Assembly (NCBI RefSeq): GCF_014203695.1
Contig: NZ_JACHJO010000004.1
Span: forward strand, 248,001 to 312,000
Reading direction: 5' to 3'
From: Nocardiopsis algeriensis
GTDB lineage: Bacteria; Actinomycetota; Actinomycetes; Streptosporangiales; Streptosporangiaceae
DNA length: 64,000 bases
Shown here piece after piece: positions 26,849 through 35,751 of this stretch. Under the pieces are notes generated by a model, which saw only the letters and a list, made by a program, of their open reading frames with translations, had not been told where the DNA came from and did no database searches. Each line of letters begins with the position of its first letter. The first letter of the stretch is position 1. The position numbers and the translations under genes were made by a program.

Positions 26849-28941
26849 GCAACAGCGCGATCGACCAGGCACGAGAGCTGTTCCGGGACGAGGTCGTCAC
26901 CAAGGCGCTCTCCCGTGACGTGGAGCTCCCCTACGGCGCGGGCACCGCGGTCCTCATCACCCTGGACAACGGCCACGACCACACCCGGCCCAACACCTTC
27001 GGCCCCGCCGGCCTCCTCGACCTCGACGCCGCCATCGAGGCGGCCCGGGCGCGGACCGACATCGTCGCCGTCGCCGTCACCGGCAAGCCCTTCATCTTCG
27101 CCGTCGGCGCCGACCTGAGCGGTGTGGACGCGATCCAGAACCGCGAGCAGGCGCTGGCCATCGGCAAGCTCGGCCACGACGTGTTCCGCAAGCTCGGCGA
27201 GCTGCACGTGCCCACCTTCGCACTGGTCAACGGTGCCGCCATGGGCGGCGGCGTCGAGGTGGCCCTGCACTGCACCTACCGCACCGTCTCCTCGGGTGTG
27301 CCGGCCTTCTCCCTGCCCGAGGCCTTCCTCGGCCTGGTGCCGGGCTGGGGCGGCACCTACCTCCTGCCCAACCTGATCGGCGCCGAGAAGGCCCTGAAGC
27401 TGATCATCGACAACCCGCTCGCCCAGAACAAGGTCATCAAGGGCACGCAGGTCTTCGAGATGGGCATCGCCGACGCGATCTTCGAGCCCGCCGACTTCGT
27501 CGAGGAGTCCCTGCGCTGGGCGGCCAAGGTCGTCAAGGGCGACATCACCGTCGAACGCCCCGAGGTCGACAAGGGCGAGGCCTGGGACAACGCGGTCAAC
27601 ATGGCCCGCTTCACCGTCGAGGGCAAGCTGCACGGCGCCGCCCCGGCCCCGGCCCGCGCCGTCGAACTGGTCGCCGAGGCCAGGAACCGCACCCGGGACG
27701 AGGGCTTCGCCGCCGAGGACGAGGCGCTGGCCGACCTCATCATGAGCCCCGAGCTCAAGGCCGGCCTCTACGCCTTCGACCTGGTGCAGAAGCGCGCCAA
27801 GCGCCCCGCCGGCGCCCCGGACAAGTCGCTGGCCCGCAAGGTCACCAAGGTGGGCGTCGTCGGCGCCGGCCTGATGGCCGGCCAGCTGGCGCTGCTGTTC
27901 GCCCGCCGCCTGGACGTACCGGTCGTCATGACCGACCTGGACCAGGAGCGCCTGGACAAGGGCGTGGCCTACGTCCACGGCGAGGTCGACAAGCTCCTGA
28001 AGAAGGGCCGCGTCAACCAGGACAAGGCCAACCGCCTCAAGGGCCTGGTCACCGGTTCCCTGACCAAGGACGCCTTCTCCGATGCCGACTTCGTCATCGA
28101 GGCCGTGTTCGAGAAGATGGAGGTCAAGCAGCAGGTGTTCGCCGAGGTGGAGGCCGTGGTCTCCCCCGAGGCGATCCTGGCGACCAACACCTCCTCGCTG
28201 TCCATCACCGAGATGGCCTCCGGGCTCAAGCACCCCGAGCGGGTCGTGGGCTTCCACTTCTTCAACCCGGTGGCCGTCCTGCCGCTGCTGGAGATCATCC
28301 GCGGCGAGAAGACCGACGACGCCGCCCTGGCCACGGCCTTCACCGTCGCCAAGAAGCTGAAGAAGACCGCGGTCCTGTGCAAGGACGCCCCGGCGTTCGT
28401 GGTCAACCGCCTGCTCACCCTGTTCATGGGCGAGGTCCTGGCCTCGGTCAGCGAGGGCACCGAACCCGAGACGGCCGACCGCGCGGTCGCGCCTCTCGGC
28501 CTGCCGATGTCGCCGCTGATGCTGCTGCAGCTGGTGGGTCCGGCGGTGGCCCTGCACGTCTCCGAGACGCTGCACGAGGCCTTCCCCGAGCGCTTCGCGG
28601 TCTCCGCCGAACTGGGCGAGGTCGTCAAGGCGGGCAAGAACGCGATCTTCGCCCCCGACTTCACCATCGACCCGGAGGTCAAGGAGCTGCTCAAGGGCGG
28701 CGACAAGCCCTCCACCGAGCCCGAGATCCTGGACCGCGCGCTGCGCGCGCTGGCCCGGGAGATCCGGATCATGCTGGACGAGGGCGTCGTGGCCGAGGCC
28801 GCCGACATCGACCTGTGCCTGATCACCGGTGCGGGCTGGCCGTTCCACACCGGCGGCATCACGCCGTACCTGGACAAGGTCGGCGTCTCCGAGGCCGTCA
28901 ACGGCAAGCCGTTCCACGAGGATGCTCCCAAGGCTCTCTAG
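26845..28941 (+). CDS. fadB: Bifunctional enoyl-CoA hydratase / 3-hydroxyacyl-CoA dehydrogenase
   Basis: 698 residues from a GTG overlapping the thiolase stop. The N-terminal crotonase domain (about 1-200) has NGAAMGGGVEVALH and LPEAFLGLVPGWGGTY with the usual glutamates. The dehydrogenase part starts near 330 with the NAD motif VGVVGAGLMAGQLALL and has the HFFNPVAVLPLLEI signature; its C-terminal helical domains run to the end. It performs the two middle steps of beta-oxidation, passing product to the thiolase. It most resembles the trifunctional-enzyme alpha subunit. A dispersed repeat starts exactly at its stop codon. Confidence 0.94.
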   Translation: MSNSAIDQARELFRDEVVTKALSRDVELPYGAGTAVLITLDNGHDHTRPNTFGPAGLLDLDAAIEAARARTDIVAVAVTGKPFIFAVGADLSGVDAIQNREQALAIGKLGHDVFRKLGELHVPTFALVNGAAMGGGVEVALHCTYRTVSSGVPAFSLPEAFLGLVPGWGGTYLLPNLIGAEKALKLIIDNPLAQNKVIKGTQVFEMGIADAIFEPADFVEESLRWAAKVVKGDITVERPEVDKGEAWDNAVNMARFTVEGKLHGAAPAPARAVELVAEARNRTRDEGFAAEDEALADLIMSPELKAGLYAFDLVQKRAKRPAGAPDKSLARKVTKVGVVGAGLMAGQLALLFARRLDVPVVMTDLDQERLDKGVAYVHGEVDKLLKKGRVNQDKANRLKGLVTGSLTKDAFSDADFVIEAVFEKMEVKQQVFAEVEAVVSPEAILATNTSSLSITEMASGLKHPERVVGFHFFNPVAVLPLLEIIRGEKTDDAALATAFTVAKKLKKTAVLCKDAPAFVVNRLLTLFMGEVLASVSEGTEPETADRAVAPLGLPMSPLMLLQLVGPAVALHVSETLHEAFPERFAVSAELGEVVKAGKNAIFAPDFTIDPEVKELLKGGDKPSTEPEILDRALRALAREIRIMLDEGVVAEAADIDLCLITGAGWPFHTGGITPYLDKVGVSEAVNGKPFHEDAPKAL

Positions 28942-28976
28942 GCCCTGTTCTCCGGAACATCTCGGGCTGCACGGCC
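28941..28976. repeat. 36-base dispersed repeat, copy 1
   Basis: Starts at the last base of the fadB stop codon. It matches 45336-45371 in 34 of 36 positions. Both copies begin GGCCCTGTTCT and end TCTCGGGCTGCACGGCC. This copy contains GTTC-TCCG-GAAC, a small inverted repeat lost in the other. Both are non-coding by my reading. Confidence 0.7.
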
Positions 28977-28994
28977 CAGGTCCTCGGCTCCCGA

Positions 28995-29035
28995 AGGAGG
29001 GGCCCGGCCGCCCACACGGCGGCCGGGCCCCTCCT
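28995..29035. terminator. Bidirectional hairpin terminator after fadB
   Basis: A perfect 18-bp stem (28995-29012 with 29018-29035), loop CACAC, between the convergent fadB stop and the lipoprotein stop at 29071. Confidence 0.9.
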
Positions 29036-29070
29036 CTCGTGGATCCGGGCGGGTCGGGCCGCCCCGGCGT

Positions 29071-29706
29071 TCAGCCGTCGGAGGTGATGTCCATGCAGGC
29101 CACGGGGTCTCCGCCGTCGTCGTCGGTCGGGTCGGTGACGAACACCAGTGAGCCCATGGCGTCCGGCTCGGGCTGCCGGTCGACCGGGACCTCGGCCTGC
29201 GCCCGGCCGTCCGCATCGGTGTCCATCTGCAGGAACACGGTGTCCTCCTCTCCGCCCTCGCCGCCGGACTGCCCGCTCTCCCCGCCGGGCCGGTAGGGAG
29301 GACCGGCGTCCTCGGCGGAGGTGCCGCACCTGCCGGTGTGCACACGGGCCCCAAGCAGGCGGTTCTCGGGAAAACCCTCGACCTCCGCGTAGTAGGAGCC
29401 GCCGTTCTCCTCCGAGAGGATCACCAGTTCGGCCCGGGCCCCGTTGGCGACCGGGCTGCCCTCGTACAGCACACCGCCCGCCTCGCCCGCGCGGTCGAAC
29501 TCGGCCGTGACCTCGGCCAGGCGCTCGCCCTCCGGGTCGGGTTCGGGAACGGTGGCCTCGTCCGGAGGCTCGTTGGGCTCGGTCCCCGAGAAGGTACCGC
29601 CCTCGTACCCCTCGCTGTTGCCGCCGCACCCCGAGGCGAGCAGGCCGGCGCACAGGAGGGCGGCGGTGAAGGCGACGAGGCGGCGCTCCGAAACACAGCT
29701 GTCCAT
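29071..29706 (-). CDS. Lipoprotein resembling a degenerate Cu/Zn superoxide dismutase
   Basis: 211 residues with a signal peptide and a clear lipobox LLASGC (C27). After an acidic linker the remaining 140 residues read like a SodC fold without its copper site: GARVHTGRCGTSAEDAG corresponds to the VH..G.C region and PVACMDI to the final AC-V-I strand; the two cysteines could form the usual disulfide. The cluster of copper/zinc histidines is absent, so dismutase activity is unlikely. The SodC likeness is my own pattern reading. It is acidic and membrane-tethered outside the cell. It stands alone downstream of the MMPL exporter gene. Confidence 0.65.
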   Translation of the reverse strand: MDSCVSERRLVAFTAALLCAGLLASGCGGNSEGYEGGTFSGTEPNEPPDEATVPEPDPEGERLAEVTAEFDRAGEAGGVLYEGSPVANGARAELVILSEENGGSYYAEVEGFPENRLLGARVHTGRCGTSAEDAGPPYRPGGESGQSGGEGGEEDTVFLQMDTDADGRAQAEVPVDRQPEPDAMGSLVFVTDPTDDDGGDPVACMDITSDG

Positions 29707-29766
29707 GACGGAGAGACTACAGAAAGTGATGCCCCCTGCCCCGGGTACGCGCGGGCGATTTCCGGA

Positions 29767-29798
29767 CGCGGGTCCGCCGGAGCTCCGGCGGACCCGCG
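29767..29798 (-). terminator. Palindromic terminator of the MMPL gene
   Basis: A perfect 32-base palindrome centred on GAGCTC, four bases after the MMPL stop on the minus strand. Confidence 0.82.
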
Positions 29799-29802
29799 GA
29801 GG

Positions 29803-32010
29803 TCAGGGCCTGGCGTGGGTGTGCTCGCGTACCGGCGGCGCGGACACGATCTCCTCCTCGCCGCCCTCGGAGATGCCGATCCGGTCGTGCAGCCATCGCA
29901 AGGGGCGGGGCAGCCACCAGTTGAGGCCTCCGAGCAGGCGCATCGCCGCGGGCACCATCACCGCGCGCACCAAGGTGGCGTCGACCAGCACCGCGATGGC
30001 CAGGCCGATGCCGATGATCTTCAGGAAGAGCAGGCCCGAGGTACCCATCGCCAGGAGCACCACCACCAGCAGGATCGCCGCGCTGGTGATGATCTGCCCG
30101 GTGTGCTGGAGCCCGGCGGCCACCGAGTGGGTGTTGTCCCCGGTGCGCAGGTACTCCTCCCTCACCCGGCTGAGCAGGAAGAGCTCGTAGTCCATCGCCA
30201 GACCGAAGGCCACGATGGCGATGAGGACCAGATAGGTGGGGTCGATCGTGCCGACGGCCTCGAAGCCGAGCAGGCCGGCGAAGGCGCCTTCCTGGAAGCC
30301 CCAGACCACCAGGCCCAGTGACGATCCCAGGGACAGGGCGCCCATGGCGACCGCCTTGAGGGGCAGAGCGATCGACCCGAAGGCGAGGAAGAGCAGCAGC
30401 AGGGTGGCCGTGGCGACGAAGGCCACCGTCGTGGGAAGCGTGTCGACGATCGCCGCGACGTTGTCCTGCTGCATGGCGGCCACGCCGCCCACCAGGGCGT
30501 GTGTTCCGTCGGGTGCGGGCTCGGCGCGCACGTCCTCCACCAGGCCCTTGACCTCGTCGGAATCGGTCGCCCCCCGATAGGAGACCAGCACGTGGGCGAT
30601 GCCGTCGCCGGTGCGCTCGACCCGGGCCAGGACGGCCTCGGGCAGATCGCCCAGGCGCTCGGCGTACTCCTCCAGGTCCTCCTCCTCCGCCTCGCCGACC
30701 ACGGCCACGTCGAGACTGCCCAGGCCGCCCGCGGGAAAGTCCTCGGTCAGCGCCTCCATGGCGATCCTGCTGCCGGCGTCCCCGGGCAGGTAGCGCTGGT
30801 CGGTGGTGCCCAGCTGGGTGGCGGCCAGGGCGGAGCTGAAGACCGCCAGCAGGCCCAGGACCGCGACGAGCGACACGGCCGGCCCGCGCATGACGATGCG
30901 GGCCAGGCGCGCCCAGGCACCGCCGTGCTCGTGCACCGCTCCGGTGACGGTGCGCCGGGGCAGTGGCAGGCGCAGGCTGTCGATGCGGGGGCCGACCACC
31001 GACAGCAGGGCGGGCAGGAAGACCAGCGCGGCCAGGAGGTCGAAGAGGACGACGGCGATGCCGCCGAAACCGATGGACTTGAGGATGGGCTGCGGGAAGA
31101 ACAGCAGGCCCGCGAAGGCGATGCCGACCGTGACGCCGGAGAAGGCGACGGTGCGCCCGGCGGTGTCGACCGCGCGGGCGACCGCGGCACCGACCGGCTT
31201 GCCCTTGTTCAGCTCCTCCCGGAACCGGCTGACCATGAACAGGCCGTAGTCGATGGCCAGGCCCAGGCCCAGGATGGTGGCCACGTTGACCGAGAAGACC
31301 GAGACCTCGGTGACGTAGGTCAGGGCCCGCAGGAGGGTGAGCGAGCCGAGGATGGCGAGGCCTCCGACGACGAGCGGGACCGCGCCCGCGATCACACCGC
31401 CGAAGATGAGTACGAGGAGGAGCAGCAGGATCGGCAGCGTGACCAGCTCGGAGCGGACGATGTCCCTCTCGGCGGCCTCCGAGAGTTCGTGCTCGACGGC
31501 GACGGGGCCGCCGAGGTGCACCTCCAGGCTGCTCGACTCCAGGTGCTCGGCGACCGCCTCGTAGTGGTCGAGCCGGTCGGTGTGGCTCTCCCCCTCCAGC
31601 GTGATCGGGACGTACGTGGCGTGCATGTCCTCCGAGACGAGCATGCCGCGTTCCGTCTCACCGAGATCCTCGTCGAGGTAGGTGTCGAAGGCGGCGACCT
31701 CGCCGGGCATGCCGTCGGCCAGCCGCCGGACCGCCGCGGCGAAGGTGGGGTTGTCCACCTTGATCTCGTCGCTGCGGTAGACGGCCACGATGTCGACACC
31801 GTCGTGGCCGAGCTCGGACTCGAGCAGGTCGGAGGCCTCCGAGGACTCGGCACCGGGGTCCTCGAAGCCGCTCTCGCTGACGTCGGAGAAGACACCCGAT
31901 CCCCAGATCGCGGCGAAGGCGGCGAAGACCGCGGTGAGGGCGAGGACCACCCAGCGGAACCTGTGGGCGGTCAGCCCGAGACGGCCGAACAACCCCGTGT
32001 GTGTCGGCAT
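29803..32010 (-). CDS. MMPL/RND-family membrane exporter
   Basis: 735 residues with the two-fold MMPL layout: one N-terminal helix, an extracytoplasmic domain (about 45-175), five helices, then the pattern repeats. The Asp-containing helix motif is seen twice, as LGLGLAIDYGLFMVSRFREE and IVAFGLAMDYELFLLSRVREE, where the aspartates carry protons. MMPL proteins export lipids or drugs. No lipid-synthesis genes are nearby, and the divergent TetR gene suggests an inducible drug or lipid efflux pump. The start is the ATG at 32010; the candidate operator lies 44 bases upstream. Confidence 0.92.
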   Translation of the reverse strand: MPTHTGLFGRLGLTAHRFRWVVLALTAVFAAFAAIWGSGVFSDVSESGFEDPGAESSEASDLLESELGHDGVDIVAVYRSDEIKVDNPTFAAAVRRLADGMPGEVAAFDTYLDEDLGETERGMLVSEDMHATYVPITLEGESHTDRLDHYEAVAEHLESSSLEVHLGGPVAVEHELSEAAERDIVRSELVTLPILLLLLVLIFGGVIAGAVPLVVGGLAILGSLTLLRALTYVTEVSVFSVNVATILGLGLAIDYGLFMVSRFREELNKGKPVGAAVARAVDTAGRTVAFSGVTVGIAFAGLLFFPQPILKSIGFGGIAVVLFDLLAALVFLPALLSVVGPRIDSLRLPLPRRTVTGAVHEHGGAWARLARIVMRGPAVSLVAVLGLLAVFSSALAATQLGTTDQRYLPGDAGSRIAMEALTEDFPAGGLGSLDVAVVGEAEEEDLEEYAERLGDLPEAVLARVERTGDGIAHVLVSYRGATDSDEVKGLVEDVRAEPAPDGTHALVGGVAAMQQDNVAAIVDTLPTTVAFVATATLLLLFLAFGSIALPLKAVAMGALSLGSSLGLVVWGFQEGAFAGLLGFEAVGTIDPTYLVLIAIVAFGLAMDYELFLLSRVREEYLRTGDNTHSVAAGLQHTGQIITSAAILLVVVLLAMGTSGLLFLKIIGIGLAIAVLVDATLVRAVMVPAAMRLLGGLNWWLPRPLRWLHDRIGISEGGEEEIVSAPPVREHTHARP

Positions 32011-32053
32011 GTGTCGCCCTTTCAGCGAGCTGTCGTCAGGAAAGCCAACGCTG

Positions 32054-32074
32054 TTTGCTAACGGTGTTCACTAA
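32054..32074. promoter_or_regulatory. Candidate TetR operator between the exporter and regulator genes
   Basis: TTTGCTAAC-GGT-GTTCACTAA is a 9-3-9 inverted repeat with six of nine symmetrical positions. The right half reads TTAGTGAAC on the other strand, a half-site often seen at actinobacterial TetR/MMPL loci, from memory. It lies between divergent starts at 32010 and 32148, so one site could control both. Confidence 0.6.
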
Positions 32075-32147
32075 AGCGTGCAGGCGTTACGCTGTCAAAG
32101 CAGACACCACGGAACAGAGCGCCGTTCTTCCGGCGCCTCGGGACGGG

Positions 32148-32945
32148 ATGTACCTCAGCAAGATGACAGAACCGCAGGTGGACGTGGAGAAGCGGGCGCC
32201 GAGCCGGCGGGAGCGTGTGCGCGAGGCCACACTCGCCGAGATCAAGGGGATCGCCCGCAACCACCTGGTCGCGCACGGGCGGGCCGGCGTGTCCCTGCGC
32301 GCCGTCGCGCGGGAGATGGGGATGACCGCTCCGGGCCTGTACCGCTACGTCTCGGGCATCGACGCGCTGCTCGTACTGGTCACCGCGGACCTGTTCGACG
32401 AACTGGCCGACGCGGTCGCCGCGGCCGACGCCAGTGTCGCGCCCGAGGACACCGACCTCCGGATCCTCACGTCCCTGCGCGCCTTTCGCGGCTGGGCCCT
32501 GAGGCACCCCGTCGAGTTCGCCGCCATGTTCGGCCCGCACGGCCATCCCACCCCGGGAACAGACCTCACCCCGGCGCTGGAGGCGGCCCGCAGGTTCGGG
32601 GCGACCTTCTTCGTCCTGTTCGACCGACTGCTGGCCGAGGGCCGCTTCGCGCTGCCCGACAGCGGTCTGATCACCCCCGAGCTCTCCCGCGAGCTGCAGG
32701 CCTTCGCCGACACCTGCGGCTTCTCCGCCCCGCACATCCCGGTCGAGGCGGTCATGGTCCTGAGCACGTGCTGGGTGCGCCTGTACGGCGTGGTGTGCAT
32801 GGAGGTGTTCGGGCATCTCGACTTCGTGATGCGGGACATGGAACCGCTCTTCGAGTCCGAGCTTCAGAACTTGTTGACAGACCTGGGTGTTCGGTACCAA
32901 CCACCCGAAAACACTGCTTCGGATACCATCGATACGTCCGAATAA
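32148..32945 (+). CDS. TetR-family transcriptional regulator
   Basis: 265 residues from the ATG at 32148 (GGACGGG before it); the ATG at 32163 is the alternative. A helix-turn-helix domain spans about 25-75 (RREATLAEIKG-like start, VSLRAVAREMGMTAPGLYRYV). The C-terminal domain resembles the TetR_C_33/WHG type: LRAFRGWALRHPVEFAAMFG and a hydrophobic pocket with three cysteines. It is divergent from the MMPL exporter and most likely represses both genes. The ligand is unknown. No gene follows it in the same unit closer than about 100 bases. Confidence 0.9.
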   Translation: MYLSKMTEPQVDVEKRAPSRRERVREATLAEIKGIARNHLVAHGRAGVSLRAVAREMGMTAPGLYRYVSGIDALLVLVTADLFDELADAVAAADASVAPEDTDLRILTSLRAFRGWALRHPVEFAAMFGPHGHPTPGTDLTPALEAARRFGATFFVLFDRLLAEGRFALPDSGLITPELSRELQAFADTCGFSAPHIPVEAVMVLSTCWVRLYGVVCMEVFGHLDFVMRDMEPLFESELQNLLTDLGVRYQPPENTASDTIDTSE

Positions 32946-33042
32946 GCCCCGTACCTGAGGTCTGTGGCACTTGCCGGATCCGCCCCCTGGACATCCGGCC
33001 CGGGCATCGGCGTCCCGGACGTGAGAGCGAGGACGGACCCCC

Positions 33043-34266
33043 TTGGAGAACCGCACCGGCGACGAGCCGGTCGAACAGCCCCCGGCCACCCCCCGACCCC
33101 CGTGGCAGGCGCCCGGGCAGACCTCGTGGCAGGCGCCCGGACAGACCCCGCCGCAGGCTCCGGCCGGCCCTTCCGCACCGCAGCCGCCCTGGGCGGGCCC
33201 CGGCACCGGCCACTCCCCGCACCCGTATCCGGCCGGGCCTCCTCCGCGTCCGGCCGGACCTCCCCCGCACCAGGCCGGGCCCCTCCCGTACCGGAACGGG
33301 CCTTCCCCCTACCAGGACGGCCCTCCCCTCTACCTGCCCGAGCACTGGCCGCCGCTCCCCCAGGAGACGTCGCCGTGGGGCCGGTCCTGGCCTCCGCCGC
33401 GCCGCCGGGGACCCCGGTGGGTCCTCCTCCCCTCGGCGCTGGCGGGGGTCGTCGCCTCGGTCGCCCTGATCGCGAGCATCGCCGTCGTCTCCGTCACCCC
33501 GCAGGCGGAGCCGCAGAACGTCGGCACCGACCTGTCCGCCCTCTACGACGAGCGCCTGGCGGCCCGGCCCGAGGCGGTCGAGGTCGACATCGCCGACCAT
33601 CCCCTCTACGACGCGGCGATGCCCGGAGAGGTCGAGTGCGACGTCCCCGAGGTGCAGATGGACTCCGAGGAGTCGTGGCAGGAGTTCGCCACCGTCACCG
33701 GGCAGTGCCTGGACGAGATGTGGGCGCCGGTCATGGAGGAGCTCGGCCTCACCGTCGGGACGCCCGAGTTCACCGTCACCGAGGAGTCCCCCGACTCCGG
33801 CGACGAGGAGGGCTACACGCTCGCCTACTACGAGGGCAACTACGAGCGCATCACCGTGGTGCTGCCCAACGTCCGGCAGCTGGGCGCCTTCGTCCCCGCG
33901 GGACAGCGCGAGGACGTGTGGATCGCGCTCATGGGCCACGAGTACGGGCACCACGTGCAGTACGTCACCGGCATCCTCGACATCTCCTACGAGAGGGAGT
34001 ACGCCGCCGAGAGCGAGGCCGAGAGCATGGAGGTCCTCCGCCGCACCGAGCTCCAGGCCGAGTGCATGGGCGGCATCGGCCTGCGGTCGATCACCGGAGC
34101 CGACGAGGAGTCGCTGCGCCGGACCAACCAGCACTTCAACAGCGGCGGGGACCTGGACACCCACGGCAGCGCCGCCAACCGGGCCCACTGGCTGGAGCAG
34201 GGCTGGCGGGAGAGCACCGTGGGTGCCTGCAACACCTACGGCGCCGATTCCGGCCTGGTCTCCTGA
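33043..34266 (+). CDS. Membrane-anchored neutral zinc metallopeptidase
   Basis: 407 residues from a TTG at 33043 with GAGGAC upstream; start choice is not firm. Residues 1-120 are Pro-rich (PPPRPAGPPPHQAGP, PSPYQDGPPLYLPE), then one transmembrane helix at about 127-150. The extracytoplasmic domain matches the putative neutral zinc metallopeptidase family (YpfJ-like): H299-E300-Y-G-H303 zinc motif in MGHEYGHHVQ, and RRTELQAECMGG for the third ligand region. The physiological substrate is unknown. Its last 31 bases overlap the end of the convergent fprA gene. Confidence 0.88.
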   Translation: MENRTGDEPVEQPPATPRPPWQAPGQTSWQAPGQTPPQAPAGPSAPQPPWAGPGTGHSPHPYPAGPPPRPAGPPPHQAGPLPYRNGPSPYQDGPPLYLPEHWPPLPQETSPWGRSWPPPRRRGPRWVLLPSALAGVVASVALIASIAVVSVTPQAEPQNVGTDLSALYDERLAARPEAVEVDIADHPLYDAAMPGEVECDVPEVQMDSEESWQEFATVTGQCLDEMWAPVMEELGLTVGTPEFTVTEESPDSGDEEGYTLAYYEGNYERITVVLPNVRQLGAFVPAGQREDVWIALMGHEYGHHVQYVTGILDISYEREYAAESEAESMEVLRRTELQAECMGGIGLRSITGADEESLRRTNQHFNSGGDLDTHGSAANRAHWLEQGWRESTVGACNTYGADSGLVS

Positions 34267-35675
34267 CCCGCGGGCCGGTCCCGTCCGAGCACCTCCTCGT
34301 AGGCCGCCCGCCCGTGGAGCTTGACGCGTTCGCCGCGCCCCAGCTCCTCGGCCCGGGCCGCCTCGGCCGCGTCGATGCGCAGCCAGTCGTCGTAGTCGCT
34401 GTACGCGGGCCCCCGCTCGCGCAGCACCTCCTCCAGCGGGACGAGGGCTCCGGCGGCCGCCCGCAACCGGGGCTCGTCCTCCAGCAGTGCGCGGACGGTC
34501 GCCGCGGCGTCGGACTTGTTGGTCCCGATCACGCCGGTGGCACCGCGCTTGATCCACCCGGCGACGTAGTCGCCCACCACGACACGGCCCTCGCCGTCCA
34601 GCACCCGGCCGTCGGCGTGGGGGACCGTGCGGATCCGCTCGTCGAAGGGCACGCCGGGCAGGGGGACGCCCGCGTAGCCGACCGAGCGCAGCACCATCCC
34701 GGCGGGCAGGTCGACGGTCTCCCCCGTTCCTTCGAGGCGCCCCTCGGCGCCGGGACGGGTGCGCTCCACGCGCACCGCCTCGACGCGGTCCCGGCCCAGG
34801 AGCTCCTGGGGCCGGGCCCAGAAGTGCAGGTGGACACTGCGGGGGCGGCCCTGCGGCTTGCGGGCGGCCTGCTCGCGCAGCAGGCGCAGGTTGGTGCGCG
34901 CGGCCCGTGCGACATCGCGCAGTCCGGGGGCGCCGCCGCCCACCTCGGCGGGGTCGATGTCGACCTGTTCGGGGCGCACGAGGACGTCGGCGCCGGGCAG
35001 TCCGAGCAGGTCGCGCAGCTCGGGGGCGGTGAACTTGGCCTGGAGCGGACCGCGCCGGGACAGCAGGTGCACCGTACGCACACGGCTGGCGGCGAGCACG
35101 TCCAGGACGGGCTGCGGAATGTCGGTGTGGCGCAGCTCGCCGGCCGTCTTGGCCAGGATGCGGACCACGTCCAGGGCCACGTTGCCCGCGCCCACGACCG
35201 CGACCTCCTCGCTGTCCAGGACGAAGCGCTCCAGCTCGCTGTCGGGATGGCCGCAGTACCAGCTGACGAAGTCGGTGGCGGCGACGCTGCCGGGCAGGTC
35301 CTCCCCCGGCACGCCCGTCCTGCGGTCCGAGGAGGCGCCGGTGGCGTAGACGACGGCGTGATGGGTGCGCGCCAGGTCCGCGCGGCTCAGGTCGGTGCCG
35401 AACTCCACACCTCCGACGAAGCGGACGTCGGGGTGCTCCAGGGTCCGGCGCAGCGACCGGGCCACCCCCTTGATCCGGGTGTGGTCGGGGGCCACGCCGT
35501 AGCGCACCAGGCCGTAGGGGGTGGGCAGTCGGTCGACGACGTCGACCCGAACGGGGACGCGGCGCTGGCGGACGAGGGCTTCGGCGGTGTAGACACCGGC
35601 CGGGCCGGAGCCGATCACGGCCACCCTGAGCGGTTCGGCTTCCTCTGTGCGCTGCTGCTGTTCGGGAGAGGTCAT
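34236..35675 (-). CDS. fprA: Ferredoxin-NADP+ reductase (FprA / adrenodoxin-reductase type)
   Basis: 479 residues from the ATG at 35675. FAD motif VAVIGSGPAGVYTAEAL at the start, NADP motif VAVVGAGNVALDVVRILAKT in the middle, and VGYAGVPLPGVPFDE and GWIKRGATGVIGTNKSDA near the end match mycobacterial FprA. It moves electrons between NADPH and ferredoxin, for example for P450 enzymes or the upstream sulfite reductase. The C terminus extends past most homologues by about 20 polar residues, which produces the overlap with the metallopeptidase gene on the other strand. Confidence 0.93.
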   Translation of the reverse strand: MTSPEQQQRTEEAEPLRVAVIGSGPAGVYTAEALVRQRRVPVRVDVVDRLPTPYGLVRYGVAPDHTRIKGVARSLRRTLEHPDVRFVGGVEFGTDLSRADLARTHHAVVYATGASSDRRTGVPGEDLPGSVAATDFVSWYCGHPDSELERFVLDSEEVAVVGAGNVALDVVRILAKTAGELRHTDIPQPVLDVLAASRVRTVHLLSRRGPLQAKFTAPELRDLLGLPGADVLVRPEQVDIDPAEVGGGAPGLRDVARAARTNLRLLREQAARKPQGRPRSVHLHFWARPQELLGRDRVEAVRVERTRPGAEGRLEGTGETVDLPAGMVLRSVGYAGVPLPGVPFDERIRTVPHADGRVLDGEGRVVVGDYVAGWIKRGATGVIGTNKSDAAATVRALLEDEPRLRAAAGALVPLEEVLRERGPAYSDYDDWLRIDAAEAARAEELGRGERVKLHGRAAYEEVLGRDRPAGQETRPESAP

Positions 35676-35710
35676 GGGCCCATTCTGGCAGCAGGCGGGG
35701 CCTGTCGGCC

Positions 35711-35744
35711 TCCGCCCGGCCCGTGCGGTCACGGGCCGGGCGGA
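35711..35744 (-). terminator. Terminator of dxs
   Basis: A perfect 15-bp stem (35711-35725 with 35730-35744), loop CGGT, seven bases beyond the dxs stop and 35 bases before the fprA start, so fprA needs its own promoter. Confidence 0.85.
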
Positions 35745-35751
35745 GAGCGGC

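Noticed and set aside
26830-28917. Long minus-strand frame opposite fadB
   Set aside because: The same codon-mirroring effect. fadB has complete catalytic motifs in its own frame.
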